Shown here: positions 17,418-24,955 of the stretch, piece after piece
Position numbering within the stretch: position 1 is the stretch's first letter
Layout: every line of letters begins with the position of its first letter
Source: Chloroflexota bacterium
GTDB taxonomy: Bacteria; Chloroflexota; Anaerolineae; Aggregatilineales; Phototrophicaceae
Assembly: GCA_026707745.1 (NCBI GenBank)
Contig: JAPOWG010000071.1
Location: 1-34,369, forward strand
Direction of reading: 5' to 3'
DNA: 34,369 nt
Position numbers and translations under genes: made by a program
The notes under the pieces: model-generated
Told to the model about the DNA's origin: nothing
Seen by the model: the letters and a program-made list of their open reading frames with translations, nothing else
Databases searched by the model: none

Positions 17418-18176
17418 ATGACAGGCAACGCGCGGCGGCTGACGATCGTCAACATGCTGGAGGCGCGCGGCCGGGTCTCCGTTGCCGAACTCAGTCGATT
17501 GTCCAAGGTCTCCGATATGACCATTCGTCGCGACCTCGAGGCCCTGGAACGCGAAGGGGTTCTTAGGCGAACGCGCGGTGGCGCGGTCAGCGCTATCTCC
17601 CTCAGCTACGAGCCGCCGTACATAATACGCAAGGACAGCTATACATCGGCCAAGTCCCGTATCGCACAACGGGCGTCGGAGATGCTCAACGAGGGCGAAA
17701 CGGCCATTCTTGATGTTGGTACAACCGCTGTCGCGATTGCGAAGGCGCTACAAGGCCGCGTCAATCTCACCGTGCTCACGTCCAATCTGTGGGCGGCGGC
17801 GATCCTGGCCGACGAACCGGGAATTGTACTGATGGTTACAGGTGGTACGACGCGAGCGCGAGAGCGATCCCTGGTTGGTACCCTGGCCACTCGCGCCTTT
17901 GGCGAGTTGGTCTTTGATGTGTTCTTCTTGGGTGTTGCCGGGGTGCATCCGGAGTTCGGCGTCACCGACTACAACATGGAAGAAGCGGAGGTTAAGCGCG
18001 AGGCGATCCGCGCTGCCCAGCGACGAATTATTGTCGCCGACAGTTCAAAGCTGGGCAAAGTCGCTTTCGCCAGAATCTGTGGCCTGGATCAGATCGACAT
18101 GATCATTACCGATAGTCAAGCGCCGGGGGAGATCGCCGCATTGAAATCCGAGGGGATCGATATGGTGCTTGTGTGA
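17418..18176 (+). CDS. DeoR/GlpR-family transcriptional regulator
   Basis: A 252-residue regulator. The N-terminal winged helix is unmistakable: RRLTIVNMLEARGRVSVAELSRLSKVSDMTIRRDLEALEREGVLRRTRGGA (6-56). The sensor domain has the sugar-phosphate-isomerase-like pattern with LDVGTTAVAIAKAL, VLTSNLWAAAIL, FFLGVAGV, GVTDYNMEEAEVKR and VADSSKLGKVAF. Family members repress sugar or nucleoside catabolic operons and release DNA on binding a phosphorylated intermediate. The ATG at 17418 has GGCGGGG in front; GTG codons at 17409 and 17415 are alternatives. It heads the BtpA-M24-transporter group, as DeoR-type SgcR accompanies SgcQ in E. coli. Confidence 0.9.
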   Translation: MTGNARRLTIVNMLEARGRVSVAELSRLSKVSDMTIRRDLEALEREGVLRRTRGGAVSAISLSYEPPYIIRKDSYTSAKSRIAQRASEMLNEGETAILDVGTTAVAIAKALQGRVNLTVLTSNLWAAAILADEPGIVLMVTGGTTRARERSLVGTLATRAFGELVFDVFFLGVAGVHPEFGVTDYNMEEAEVKREAIRAAQRRIIVADSSKLGKVAFARICGLDQIDMIITDSQAPGEIAALKSEGIDMVLV

Positions 18177-18246
18177 GCGATTTATCCTTTTCTACGCGAG
18201 CGAATGTCGAAGCAGCAGATACATCAATGGTTTCGAGGAGACAAGA

Positions 18247-19053
18247 ATGACAAATTGCTTGCGCGACATGTTTGGCGTTAGAAAACCCGTCATCGGCATG
18301 TGCCATCTGCAAGCGCTGCCCGGCGATCCCGCCTATGTCTGTGATTCGGGGCTGGAGGCGGTGGTGGAGGATGCGCGAATGAACTTACGCGCCCTGCAAG
18401 AGGGCGGCGTCGACGGCGTCATGTTTTCCAACGAATTCAGCTTGCCTTACCTCACCAAAGTGCATGCCGTGACGGTCGCGGCGATGGCGCGGGTGATCGC
18501 CGAACTATACGATCAGATCGAAGTGCCTTTCGGTGTCAATGTGCTGTGGGATCCTTATGCTTCGCTTGATTTGGCGGTCGCCACGGGCGCGCTCTTCGTG
18601 CGCGAAATATTTACCGGCGTTTATGCCAGCGATTTCGGTTTGTGGGATACCAATTGTGGCGCCATCGTGCGCCATCAATATGCAATCGGAGGCGATAACG
18701 TGCGGCTTTTCTTCAATATTCTTCCCGAAGCGGCTGCCTATTTGGCCGATCGCGATATCGTTTCCGTCGCCCGTTCCACCGTTTTTAATACCAAACCGGA
18801 TGCAATCTGCATTTCCGGCTTAACTGCGGGTCAAGTGACATCGACCGAAACCCTGCAACTGGTCAAATCGATTTTGCCAGATATACCGGTCGTTGCCAAC
18901 ACCGGCGTTCATCTAGGCAATATCCAGGAACAACTGGAAATCGCGGACGCCGCTATCATCGGCACGGCCTTCAAAAGGGATGGCGTATTCGAAAACCCTG
19001 TTGACGCGGGGCGCGTACGTGCCTTGATGGACAAGGTTGCGTTACTGCGCTAG
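18247..19053 (+). CDS. BtpA/SgcQ-family TIM-barrel protein
   Basis: A 268-residue protein that starts with the family's opening KPVIGMCHLQALPGDPAY and continues with GVDGVMFSNEF, FGVNVLWDPYASLDLAVATGALFVREIF, and the C-terminal barrel strands PDAICISGL, PVVANTGVHLGNIQEQLEIADAAIIGTAFK. Proteins of this family (BtpA, SgcQ) fold as phosphate-binding TIM barrels, and their reaction is poorly defined. The open frame extends into the DeoR gene, but GAGGAGACAAGA in front of the ATG at 18247 fixes the start. Between a DeoR regulator and an importer it probably performs a catabolic step on the imported compound or its phosphorylated derivative (inference). Confidence 0.85.
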   Translation: MTNCLRDMFGVRKPVIGMCHLQALPGDPAYVCDSGLEAVVEDARMNLRALQEGGVDGVMFSNEFSLPYLTKVHAVTVAAMARVIAELYDQIEVPFGVNVLWDPYASLDLAVATGALFVREIFTGVYASDFGLWDTNCGAIVRHQYAIGGDNVRLFFNILPEAAAYLADRDIVSVARSTVFNTKPDAICISGLTAGQVTSTETLQLVKSILPDIPVVANTGVHLGNIQEQLEIADAAIIGTAFKRDGVFENPVDAGRVRALMDKVALLR

Positions 19054-19113
19054 ACACAGCCACCTAAATGTAGAGAATGGTTTTGATCAAATAGAGCTTA
19101 TTGGAGGACATAC

Positions 19114-20289
19114 ATGGCGACAAGGGATGAACTGGAAGGGCGCTGGCAGCGCCTCGCTGCTGTTGGGCGCGAAAATGATGTCGATGTCATTCTCGTCTAT
19201 TTTGACGAGTACAACATGGCTGACGGCTATTACCTGACAAATATCTGGACGCAATTCGAACGGGGATTGATCGCGCTGACGACGGCAACTGCCGAGCTAT
19301 GCCTGTTTGTCGGGCCGGAGACAGCGAACTTTGTCATGACGCACGAAGCGGATTTACCCAGCCGAATTGTATCCCTGTTTCTGGCATGGGGAGCCGGATA
19401 TCCCAATACCGAGTGGGAAGAGGCGGCGGATGTGCTAAGTGAAATGCTCGGGCATAGTCCGCGCCGTATCGGCATCGCAGGCAGCGGTGGTCTACCGGCA
19501 GGGCTTTATCAGGCGCTCAGCGATATATCGCCCGACATCGTCGACCTCAGCGCAAGTGTCCAGAGCGCGCGCGCAATCAAAACCGGCAGCGAGATCGACA
19601 ATACCAGAATGGCCTTCAAAATCGTCGATGCCGGCTTGGAAGCCATGATAGATGCGCTGGAGCCGGGCATGACCGAGACGGCCTTGGCGGGCGTGGGAGA
19701 AGGCGCGATGCGCGCTGCCGGCGCCCAGGGCTATGCCTATTCGACTATCTTAACCTCCCAGGCCCGTACCAACTCGGTATTTGGCAGGCCGACCTCCCGT
19801 GTCCTGGATGATGGCAGTATGCTCATGATCGGCATCAGCCCCAAGTATAACGGCTACTGCGCATCGCTCGGCGTGCCCGTCACGGTGGGCACGGTCAGCC
19901 CGGAACGCCGGCAATTCATTGAGAATACGCTCGCGGTCTTTCGCTCCGTGCAGGTGCAATTGGGTCCCGGCAAGATGTCCGCCGATATCTATCGGAATTC
20001 CCGCGAAGAACTGGCGCGATATGGTCTGGAGAAGTATCAGATCTACGGCGCCGTGCATTCCTGCGGCTTGCTGGAGGCGGAAGCGCCCTTTTTGTCGGCG
20101 AATCCGAATTGGGAGTTGATGCCGGGCATGGTGCTGCTGATTGACCTGGCCATTTTCCATCCACAGCTCTGGGGCATCCGCTGGGAATCGGGCTATTTGA
20201 TCACGGAAACGGGCGCCGAGCACCTGTCCGGATATTTTGACAAAGCTTGCGAAATCGTCTTGCGGCGGGCCGCGCGGGGAACCGGATGA
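19114..20289 (+). CDS. M24-family (creatinase/aminopeptidase P fold) protein lacking the usual metal aspartates
   Basis: A 391-residue two-domain protein: a creatinase-type N-domain (about 1-155) and a pita-bread C-domain with QSARAIKTGSEIDNTRMAF opening it. In metallopeptidases two aspartates 11 residues apart bind the metals (IDxG...GD). Here the same stretch reads MIGISPKYNGYCASLG, with G240 and S251 at those places. H315 (VHSCG), E321/E323 and E358 (RWESG) are kept, but the other glutamate is D344. Creatinase also works without metal through His and Glu residues, so this is more likely a metal-free hydrolase of a small C-N compound than a peptidase. TTGGAGGACATAC precedes the ATG. Its stop overlaps the next start (ATGA). 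Confidence 0.8.
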   Translation: MATRDELEGRWQRLAAVGRENDVDVILVYFDEYNMADGYYLTNIWTQFERGLIALTTATAELCLFVGPETANFVMTHEADLPSRIVSLFLAWGAGYPNTEWEEAADVLSEMLGHSPRRIGIAGSGGLPAGLYQALSDISPDIVDLSASVQSARAIKTGSEIDNTRMAFKIVDAGLEAMIDALEPGMTETALAGVGEGAMRAAGAQGYAYSTILTSQARTNSVFGRPTSRVLDDGSMLMIGISPKYNGYCASLGVPVTVGTVSPERRQFIENTLAVFRSVQVQLGPGKMSADIYRNSREELARYGLEKYQIYGAVHSCGLLEAEAPFLSANPNWELMPGMVLLIDLAIFHPQLWGIRWESGYLITETGAEHLSGYFDKACEIVLRRAARGTG

Positions 20290-21065
20290 GCGCTTACATT
20301 AGTATCGCCGATGTCACCAAGTCCTTCGCTGGCACGGCCGGGCGAATCGACGCCTTGCAGAACGTCAATCTGGATGTGCCGGCCGGCGAGTTCTTGTGCC
20401 TGGTCGGCCCTTCGGGTTGCGGCAAGTCGACATTGGTATTCATCATCGCCGGATTGGTCAAAGCCAGCGGCGGTGAAGTGCGCGTCGGCGGCAAGCCGGT
20501 AGTGGAGCCCGATCCCGACCGCACCATGGTCTTCCAAGGCGATGCCGTCTTTCCCTGGATGACGGTGGCGCAGAACATCGGTTATGGTTTGCGCTATGGC
20601 GGCATTTCTAAAACAGAACAGGCCGAGACTGTTAAGCAGTTGATTGATCTGGTTGGCCTGACTGGATTCGCTGACGCTTTTCCCAAAGAGCTATCCGGTG
20701 GCATGAAAAAGCGCGTCGACCTGGCGCGCGCCTATGCGACTAACCCGACAGTCTTGTTGATGGACGAGCCTTTTGGCGCGCTGGACGCCATCACCAAAGA
20801 GAAGATGCAAGTTGATCTCATGCGCCTGTCCGTGACGGACACGGGACAGCGACGCACCATCATTTTTGTGACGCACGACCTCGAAGAAGCCATCTTCCTG
20901 GCCGATCGCGTGGCGGTCATGACGCCGCGACCCGGCGCCATTCAAGTCGTTCTTGATGTCCCTTTTCCACGACCGCGAGAAGCATCAATTCGTCTATCCA
21001 CGGAATTCCAGGCGCTGCGCGGACAAATACGCGAACTGCTGGTCACCGAGGAGGAAGAGAACTGA
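20286..21065 (+). CDS. ABC transporter ATP-binding protein (TauB/SsuB/NrtD-type)
   Basis: A 259-residue ATPase. Walker A GPSGCGKST (41-49), the Q-loop VFQ (Q84) with the subfamily phrase VFPWMTVAQNI, signature LSGGMKKR (136-143), Walker B VLLMDEPFGALD and switch histidine VTHDLEEA are all present. This wording belongs to the nitrate/sulfonate/taurine importer group. The open frame begins earlier, but the ATG at 20286 overlaps the M24 stop by four bases, the usual coupled arrangement. Confidence 0.92.
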   Translation: MSAYISIADVTKSFAGTAGRIDALQNVNLDVPAGEFLCLVGPSGCGKSTLVFIIAGLVKASGGEVRVGGKPVVEPDPDRTMVFQGDAVFPWMTVAQNIGYGLRYGGISKTEQAETVKQLIDLVGLTGFADAFPKELSGGMKKRVDLARAYATNPTVLLMDEPFGALDAITKEKMQVDLMRLSVTDTGQRRTIIFVTHDLEEAIFLADRVAVMTPRPGAIQVVLDVPFPRPREASIRLSTEFQALRGQIRELLVTEEEEN

Positions 21066-21066
21066 C

Positions 21067-21882
21067 GTGAAACAGAATGAGCGAGCGAAAAGCGTGGATG
21101 CGGTCAGCGACGAAGCTACCAAAAAGCGTCGCTGGATAACGGGCGAGGGCGCCGTGAGCGTCATCACTGTCTTGATCCTGGTGGCGCTGTGGACGGCGCT
21201 TACGGATTCCTACATCGACGATCTCTATTTTCCCTCGCCGATGGACACGATTCAGGTAGTGGGGCGCATGGAAGGCGTGCTGGTCGACTACTTCCTGGCA
21301 ACCATGTATCGCGTGGTGGTGGGCATGCTGATCGGAGCCGTATTGGGCGTCGTTTGCGGCGTCGCGATGAGTTGGAACAAATGGATCAACTCGGTGCTCG
21401 ATCCGCTCATTGAGGGGCTGCGCCCCATCCCCGCTGTGGCCTTGATCCCGTTCTTCATACTTTGGTTCGGAATTGGCGATACCGGCAAGTTGATCCTGAC
21501 TGCGATCGGCGGCTTCACCGTGATGGTAGTAACGACTTTGGAGGCAATTAAACATGTCTCGCCCATCTATATCATGGCCGCGCGGACGCTGGGCGCCAGC
21601 CGTTTGGATATCTACCGCACGATTATCCTGCCGGCGATTACGCCGACTTTGATCGGCGGTGTCCGCGTGACAGTGGCGCTATCCTTTGCCTTGGTCATCG
21701 CCTCAGAGTTCATGGGCGCGCAGAGCGGGCTGGGATATATGATCATGCTGGCGCGCAGGACGCTGCAAACGGACGCCATTTTGGTCGGCGTCATCATCAT
21801 CGGCATCACGTCCTGGATCGTCGATCGTTTCGTGCGCATTATCGGCAATTATCTGACGCGCTGGGCGCCTCGTTCGGAATAG
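21067..21882 (+). CDS. ABC transporter permease (TauC/SsuC-type)
   Basis: A 271-residue permease. After a charged cytoplasmic N-terminus there are about six membrane helices (first at 29-44, SVITVLILVALWTAL), with DDLYFPSPMDTIQVV and the EAA loop IYIMAARTLGASRLDIYRTIILP characteristic of the nitrate/taurine permease family. The open frame runs upstream inside the ATPase gene, so I take the GTG at 21067, one base after that gene's stop, with GGAGG and GAAGAG upstream as possible ribosome sites. It forms the channel for the binding protein at 22045. Confidence 0.88.
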   Translation: MKQNERAKSVDAVSDEATKKRRWITGEGAVSVITVLILVALWTALTDSYIDDLYFPSPMDTIQVVGRMEGVLVDYFLATMYRVVVGMLIGAVLGVVCGVAMSWNKWINSVLDPLIEGLRPIPAVALIPFFILWFGIGDTGKLILTAIGGFTVMVVTTLEAIKHVSPIYIMAARTLGASRLDIYRTIILPAITPTLIGGVRVTVALSFALVIASEFMGAQSGLGYMIMLARRTLQTDAILVGVIIIGITSWIVDRFVRIIGNYLTRWAPRSE

Positions 21883-22044
21883 CCCTGCGACCGCGCTTGG
21901 CCCGCATGATCGACATTGGAGTCCAAATGAGTGCGATCCACATGGTTGTCACTCGTGGAATCTGGATAGGAGGTGTATATCGATAGATTTCGCAAGACAT
22001 ATCGCAATATCGTCAAATATTCTTCGAGAACAGGAACGAATCAA

Positions 22045-23172
22045 ATGAACAGGAACAGAAACTTACACCGGGTTATTTTGCTGCTTACTATTTTGTCGCT
22101 ATGTTTTGCCGCGACAACAACTGCTGCGCAAGATGACCTGAAGCATGTGCGCTTGGGCATGACGCCCTTCCAGGACATGCTGGCGATCGTAGTCGGCGAT
22201 GAACAGGGGATTTACGAACAGGTCGGCATCGACCTGGAGTTTATCCATCTCCCTTACGAAGCGGTGACTGAAGCCGTAGCGGCTGGCTCGCTCGATCTCG
22301 GCTCCATCTGTGAAACAACGGTCGTGACCAGTTGGGACGCCTTCCCGCATCAACGTCTGGGCAATATCTTCTATACCTTCGAGGGCTCGGCGATCATGGT
22401 GCGCCCGGAATCGGGCATGTCAACCTACGAAGAGAACCTCGCTTCCTTGGGCGATCATTCCGCAGCTTTGGCGGCGACAGTTTCCCAGCTCGCGGGCCTG
22501 GATGTGCTCACGACCAAAGGCACCGATATGGAAATGGGAGTTGGCGCCGCGCTAGCCGCCGGCGGCCTGGATATCACCGATGTCAACATTATCGATCTCA
22601 ATCCGGACGACGGCTTGGCAGCCTTCCTCACCGGCGAGGCTGATGCCTATTTGGGTGGCTTGCCGCAACGCTTCCGCCTGGTCAAGGAAGGTATGAAGAC
22701 GCTTGTCACCGCGCAAGACGTCGGTTCGCAAGCAGTCATTCTCTGCGGCTTCCTGACCACGGCCGATTACGTTGAATCTAATTTCGATACTCTAGTCGAC
22801 TTCGCCAAAGGCACGTTCCTGACACTGCAATATGTCAATGCCAATCAGGATGCCGCCTTTGGGCGCATTGCCGAACTGCTGAATTCCATGACCGGCGCCC
22901 AGATGACCATCGGGGACATCAAAAATCTCTGGAACAAGATCGAATTCTTCCCCACCACCGGCGCCGAAATGTACTGGCTGCTGGTCAGCCCGGACGGCAA
23001 CCGCTATTGGCGGCCGCGCATGGAATTTGTCTACGACTTCTATGCCGGCTTGGGCAGTGTCGAAAGCGAGATGGATTTCGACGAAGTCTTCACCTTTGCC
23101 AAAGTGCTCGAGGCATACATGGCCGAACACGAACCGGATGCCTGGGCAGTCATCCAAAGCCAGTCGGGCTAA
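22045..23172 (+). CDS. ABC transporter substrate-binding protein (NMT1/TauA-like)
   Basis: A 375-residue binding protein with a classical Sec signal (NRNRNLHRVILLLTILSLCFAATTTAAQ) that fixes the start at 22045; the frame is open from a GTG at 21973, which would bury the signal. The mature part opens VRLGMTPFQDMLAIVVGDEQGIYEQVGIDLEF and continues with AVAAGSLDLG and GEADAYLGGLP, the pattern of NMT1/taurine/nitrate binding proteins. There is no lipobox cysteine. The 162-base gap after the permease is AT-richer and could hold its own promoter. The ligand is unknown; family precedents are taurine, sulfonates, nitrate and pyrimidine-like compounds. Confidence 0.87.
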   Translation: MNRNRNLHRVILLLTILSLCFAATTTAAQDDLKHVRLGMTPFQDMLAIVVGDEQGIYEQVGIDLEFIHLPYEAVTEAVAAGSLDLGSICETTVVTSWDAFPHQRLGNIFYTFEGSAIMVRPESGMSTYEENLASLGDHSAALAATVSQLAGLDVLTTKGTDMEMGVGAALAAGGLDITDVNIIDLNPDDGLAAFLTGEADAYLGGLPQRFRLVKEGMKTLVTAQDVGSQAVILCGFLTTADYVESNFDTLVDFAKGTFLTLQYVNANQDAAFGRIAELLNSMTGAQMTIGDIKNLWNKIEFFPTTGAEMYWLLVSPDGNRYWRPRMEFVYDFYAGLGSVESEMDFDEVFTFAKVLEAYMAEHEPDAWAVIQSQSG

Positions 23173-23191
23173 TCCGGATGCTTTAGTACGA

Positions 23192-23225
23192 GGCGAGCGA
23201 CCGGGGCGTCCCGTGGTCGCTCGCC
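23192..23225. repeat. Dispersed GGGCGA-type palindrome, copy 5
   Basis: GGCGAGCGACC (23192-23202) and GGTCGCTCGCC (23215-23225) pair perfectly over 11 bases around a 12-base GC-rich loop. It starts 19 bases after the binding-protein stop. It could stop transcription weakly, but no T-run follows. Confidence 0.6.
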
Positions 23226-23235
23226 CGTCAACATA

Positions 23236-23333
23236 AGCCGCGCGGCGCCTAATCGGCGAAAGAGCCGTGGGAATGTCGCGCTCGCGCAGAACAACAAGCT
23301 TTCTCCTTGTAAAAGCAAGGAGGTTTCTTAAAA
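23236..23333. repeat. Second dispersed repeat family, copy B, forming the leader of the MBL gene
   Basis: It begins AGCCGCGCGGCG and contains the block shared with copy A (23271-23309 against 15228-15266). A CTCCTTG-TAAAAG-CAAGGAG hairpin (23303-23322) lies a few bases upstream of the ribosome site of the next gene and might affect its translation or act as a weak terminator for the transporter operon. Confidence 0.55.
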
Positions 23334-23344
23334 GGGAGATGATT

Positions 23345-24175
23345 ATGACTTATCGCGTTCATTGGATGAATACGGGGGAGATTGAGGTTAGCTTGGGAGT
23401 CAGCTTGCTGGGCAATGGATACAATCCGCATGTGCCCGGTGGCCAGGTGCTCCCTTATGGATATCGCGAAAGTTTCGAGCGCCCGGACGGAACGATGGGT
23501 ACGGGCACAATGGTGCCGATTCCTTTCTACTACATTGAAGGGACCAAGAAAAACATCATCATCGATACTGGCACCAATATCGAAACCTGCCGGGAAGGCG
23601 AAAAATTAACTGAAGCCTACGGCGGCAGGCAATATTGGTACCATACAGAAGAACAAGACGCCCGTGCCCAATTGAGCCGCCTGGGCGTGACGCCGGAAGA
23701 AGTTGACATCGTGATCATGACGCATCTGCACCTGGACCACATCGGCAATACCACACTCTTCCCCAACGCGCGTTTCATCGTACAGCGGGACGAGTTAGCC
23801 TGGTTCATGGCGCCACCGGTCGCCAGCGCCTTCTACTATCCGGAATTGCGGCATTACTTGCTTGATGTGATGGACCAGGTAGACTGCATTGAAGGTGATA
23901 TGCAGGTGGAACCGGGCCTGGATCTGGTGCTGGTCGGCGGGCATACGCCGGGCAGTATGGTGGTCGTGATCGAAACTTCGGGCGGCAAAGTCGCTCTGGT
24001 GGGCGACTTTTATTATAACTACGTCAACATGGAACTTGATTGGCCCCCCGGGGCTTACTGGGATCTGGGGCAGTGGCTGCGCAATTCGCTGCGAATCAAG
24101 AGCCTGGCCGATATCGTCATACCTAATCACGATTACCGTTACATGGAACTGTATCCCGACAACATCATCGAATAA
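23345..24175 (+). CDS. Metallo-beta-lactamase-fold hydrolase (lactonase-like)
   Basis: A 276-residue MBL-fold enzyme with every usual zinc ligand: THLHLDH (H127, H129, D131, H132), GGHTPGS (H200), VGDFYYN (D221) and PNHDY (H262). IIIDTGTN at 71-78 is the standard early motif. The arrangement matches the N-acyl-homoserine-lactonase-like branch, whose members open lactones and related rings; glyoxalase-II-type chemistry cannot be excluded. Two ATGs are close together; AAGGGAG is 6-7 bases from the one at 23345, which I choose. It follows the importer on the same strand after a repeat-filled gap of 172 bases, so it may be co-transcribed and act on the imported compound. Confidence 0.85.
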   Translation: MTYRVHWMNTGEIEVSLGVSLLGNGYNPHVPGGQVLPYGYRESFERPDGTMGTGTMVPIPFYYIEGTKKNIIIDTGTNIETCREGEKLTEAYGGRQYWYHTEEQDARAQLSRLGVTPEEVDIVIMTHLHLDHIGNTTLFPNARFIVQRDELAWFMAPPVASAFYYPELRHYLLDVMDQVDCIEGDMQVEPGLDLVLVGGHTPGSMVVVIETSGGKVALVGDFYYNYVNMELDWPPGAYWDLGQWLRNSLRIKSLADIVIPNHDYRYMELYPDNIIE

Positions 24176-24337
24176 CGTACTCATTAGCGGATCGTCCAAG
24201 CCCGCGTGGGCGGTCTCCAGGATTCGCTGCAAAGCAACGTGTCTGCGTTGTAGAGAATAGAGCGAATTGTATGCCAAAACATAGTGCGATCGGCATGGTC
24301 CGCATTGGTGCCAATTCCTTGACTTGATCTATAGGAT

Positions 24338-24937
24338 TTGAACTTGCCCTCGGAGTTGGGGAAGATACCGGAGGGGTGGGAGGTGAAGGAGTTGGGGGAG
24401 GTGGCAAGGCAACGCCAGTCAGTTGTAAAGCCGGAGGAGATTGACGCAGAGTCACCTTACATTGCGCTTGAACACATGACCAAGCGTTGCATCGCGCTTA
24501 CGCAATGGAGCAACGCAGGTGGATTAGCCAGCAACAAGTTCAAGTTCGAGCAGGGAGACATATTGTTCGGCAAACTACGACCTTACATCCACAAGGTTGG
24601 CGTTGCTCCATTGAGTGGGGTGTGCTCAACAGACATCGTTGTTGTGCGGCCCAATTCCAATCTGTGGTTTGGATTTGTCCTTGGTCATACATCTAGCCCA
24701 GAGTGTGTGGACTTTACGGATGCTACGTCCACTGGTACAATGATGCCGCGCCCCAATTAGCCAGACATGTTTCGTTACACAATCGCACTTCCAAGCATGG
24801 AAGTGTCCAAAGGCTTTACCGGACTGGTCGAGCCATGCGTTAATCGAATCGTATCGGCGACCCACGAGTCGCACTCCCTTGCCGCTCAGCGTGATGCGCT
24901 GCTGCCGGGGCTGGTGTCGGGAGCGGTTAAAGTCTAA
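24338..24937 (+). pseudogene. hsdS: Half of a type I restriction specificity subunit (hsdS), broken by an in-frame TAG
   Basis: The frame opens with TTG at 24338, immediately after an in-frame stop, and runs SELGKIPEGWEVKELGEVARQ, the phrase that begins the second target-recognition half of many HsdS proteins. It reaches DATSTGTMMPRPN and then TAG (24758-24760). The same frame continues through RYTIALPSMEV and SLAAQRDALLPGLVSG, the usual HsdS C-terminus, to TAA at 24937. A TGG to TAG change in the position where HsdS has Trp explains the break. The first half is missing and no hsdM is present, so the gene cannot guide a complete enzyme. An alternative view is a functional half-S subunit read through the stop, which is unlikely. 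Confidence 0.8.
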
Positions 24938-24955
24938 TCAGACCCGGAGTGTGCC

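Noticed and set aside
21973..22044. GTG at 21973 as the start of the binding protein
   Set aside because: The AGGAGG touches the codon, and the extra 24 residues would precede and spoil a clear secretion signal beginning at 22045.
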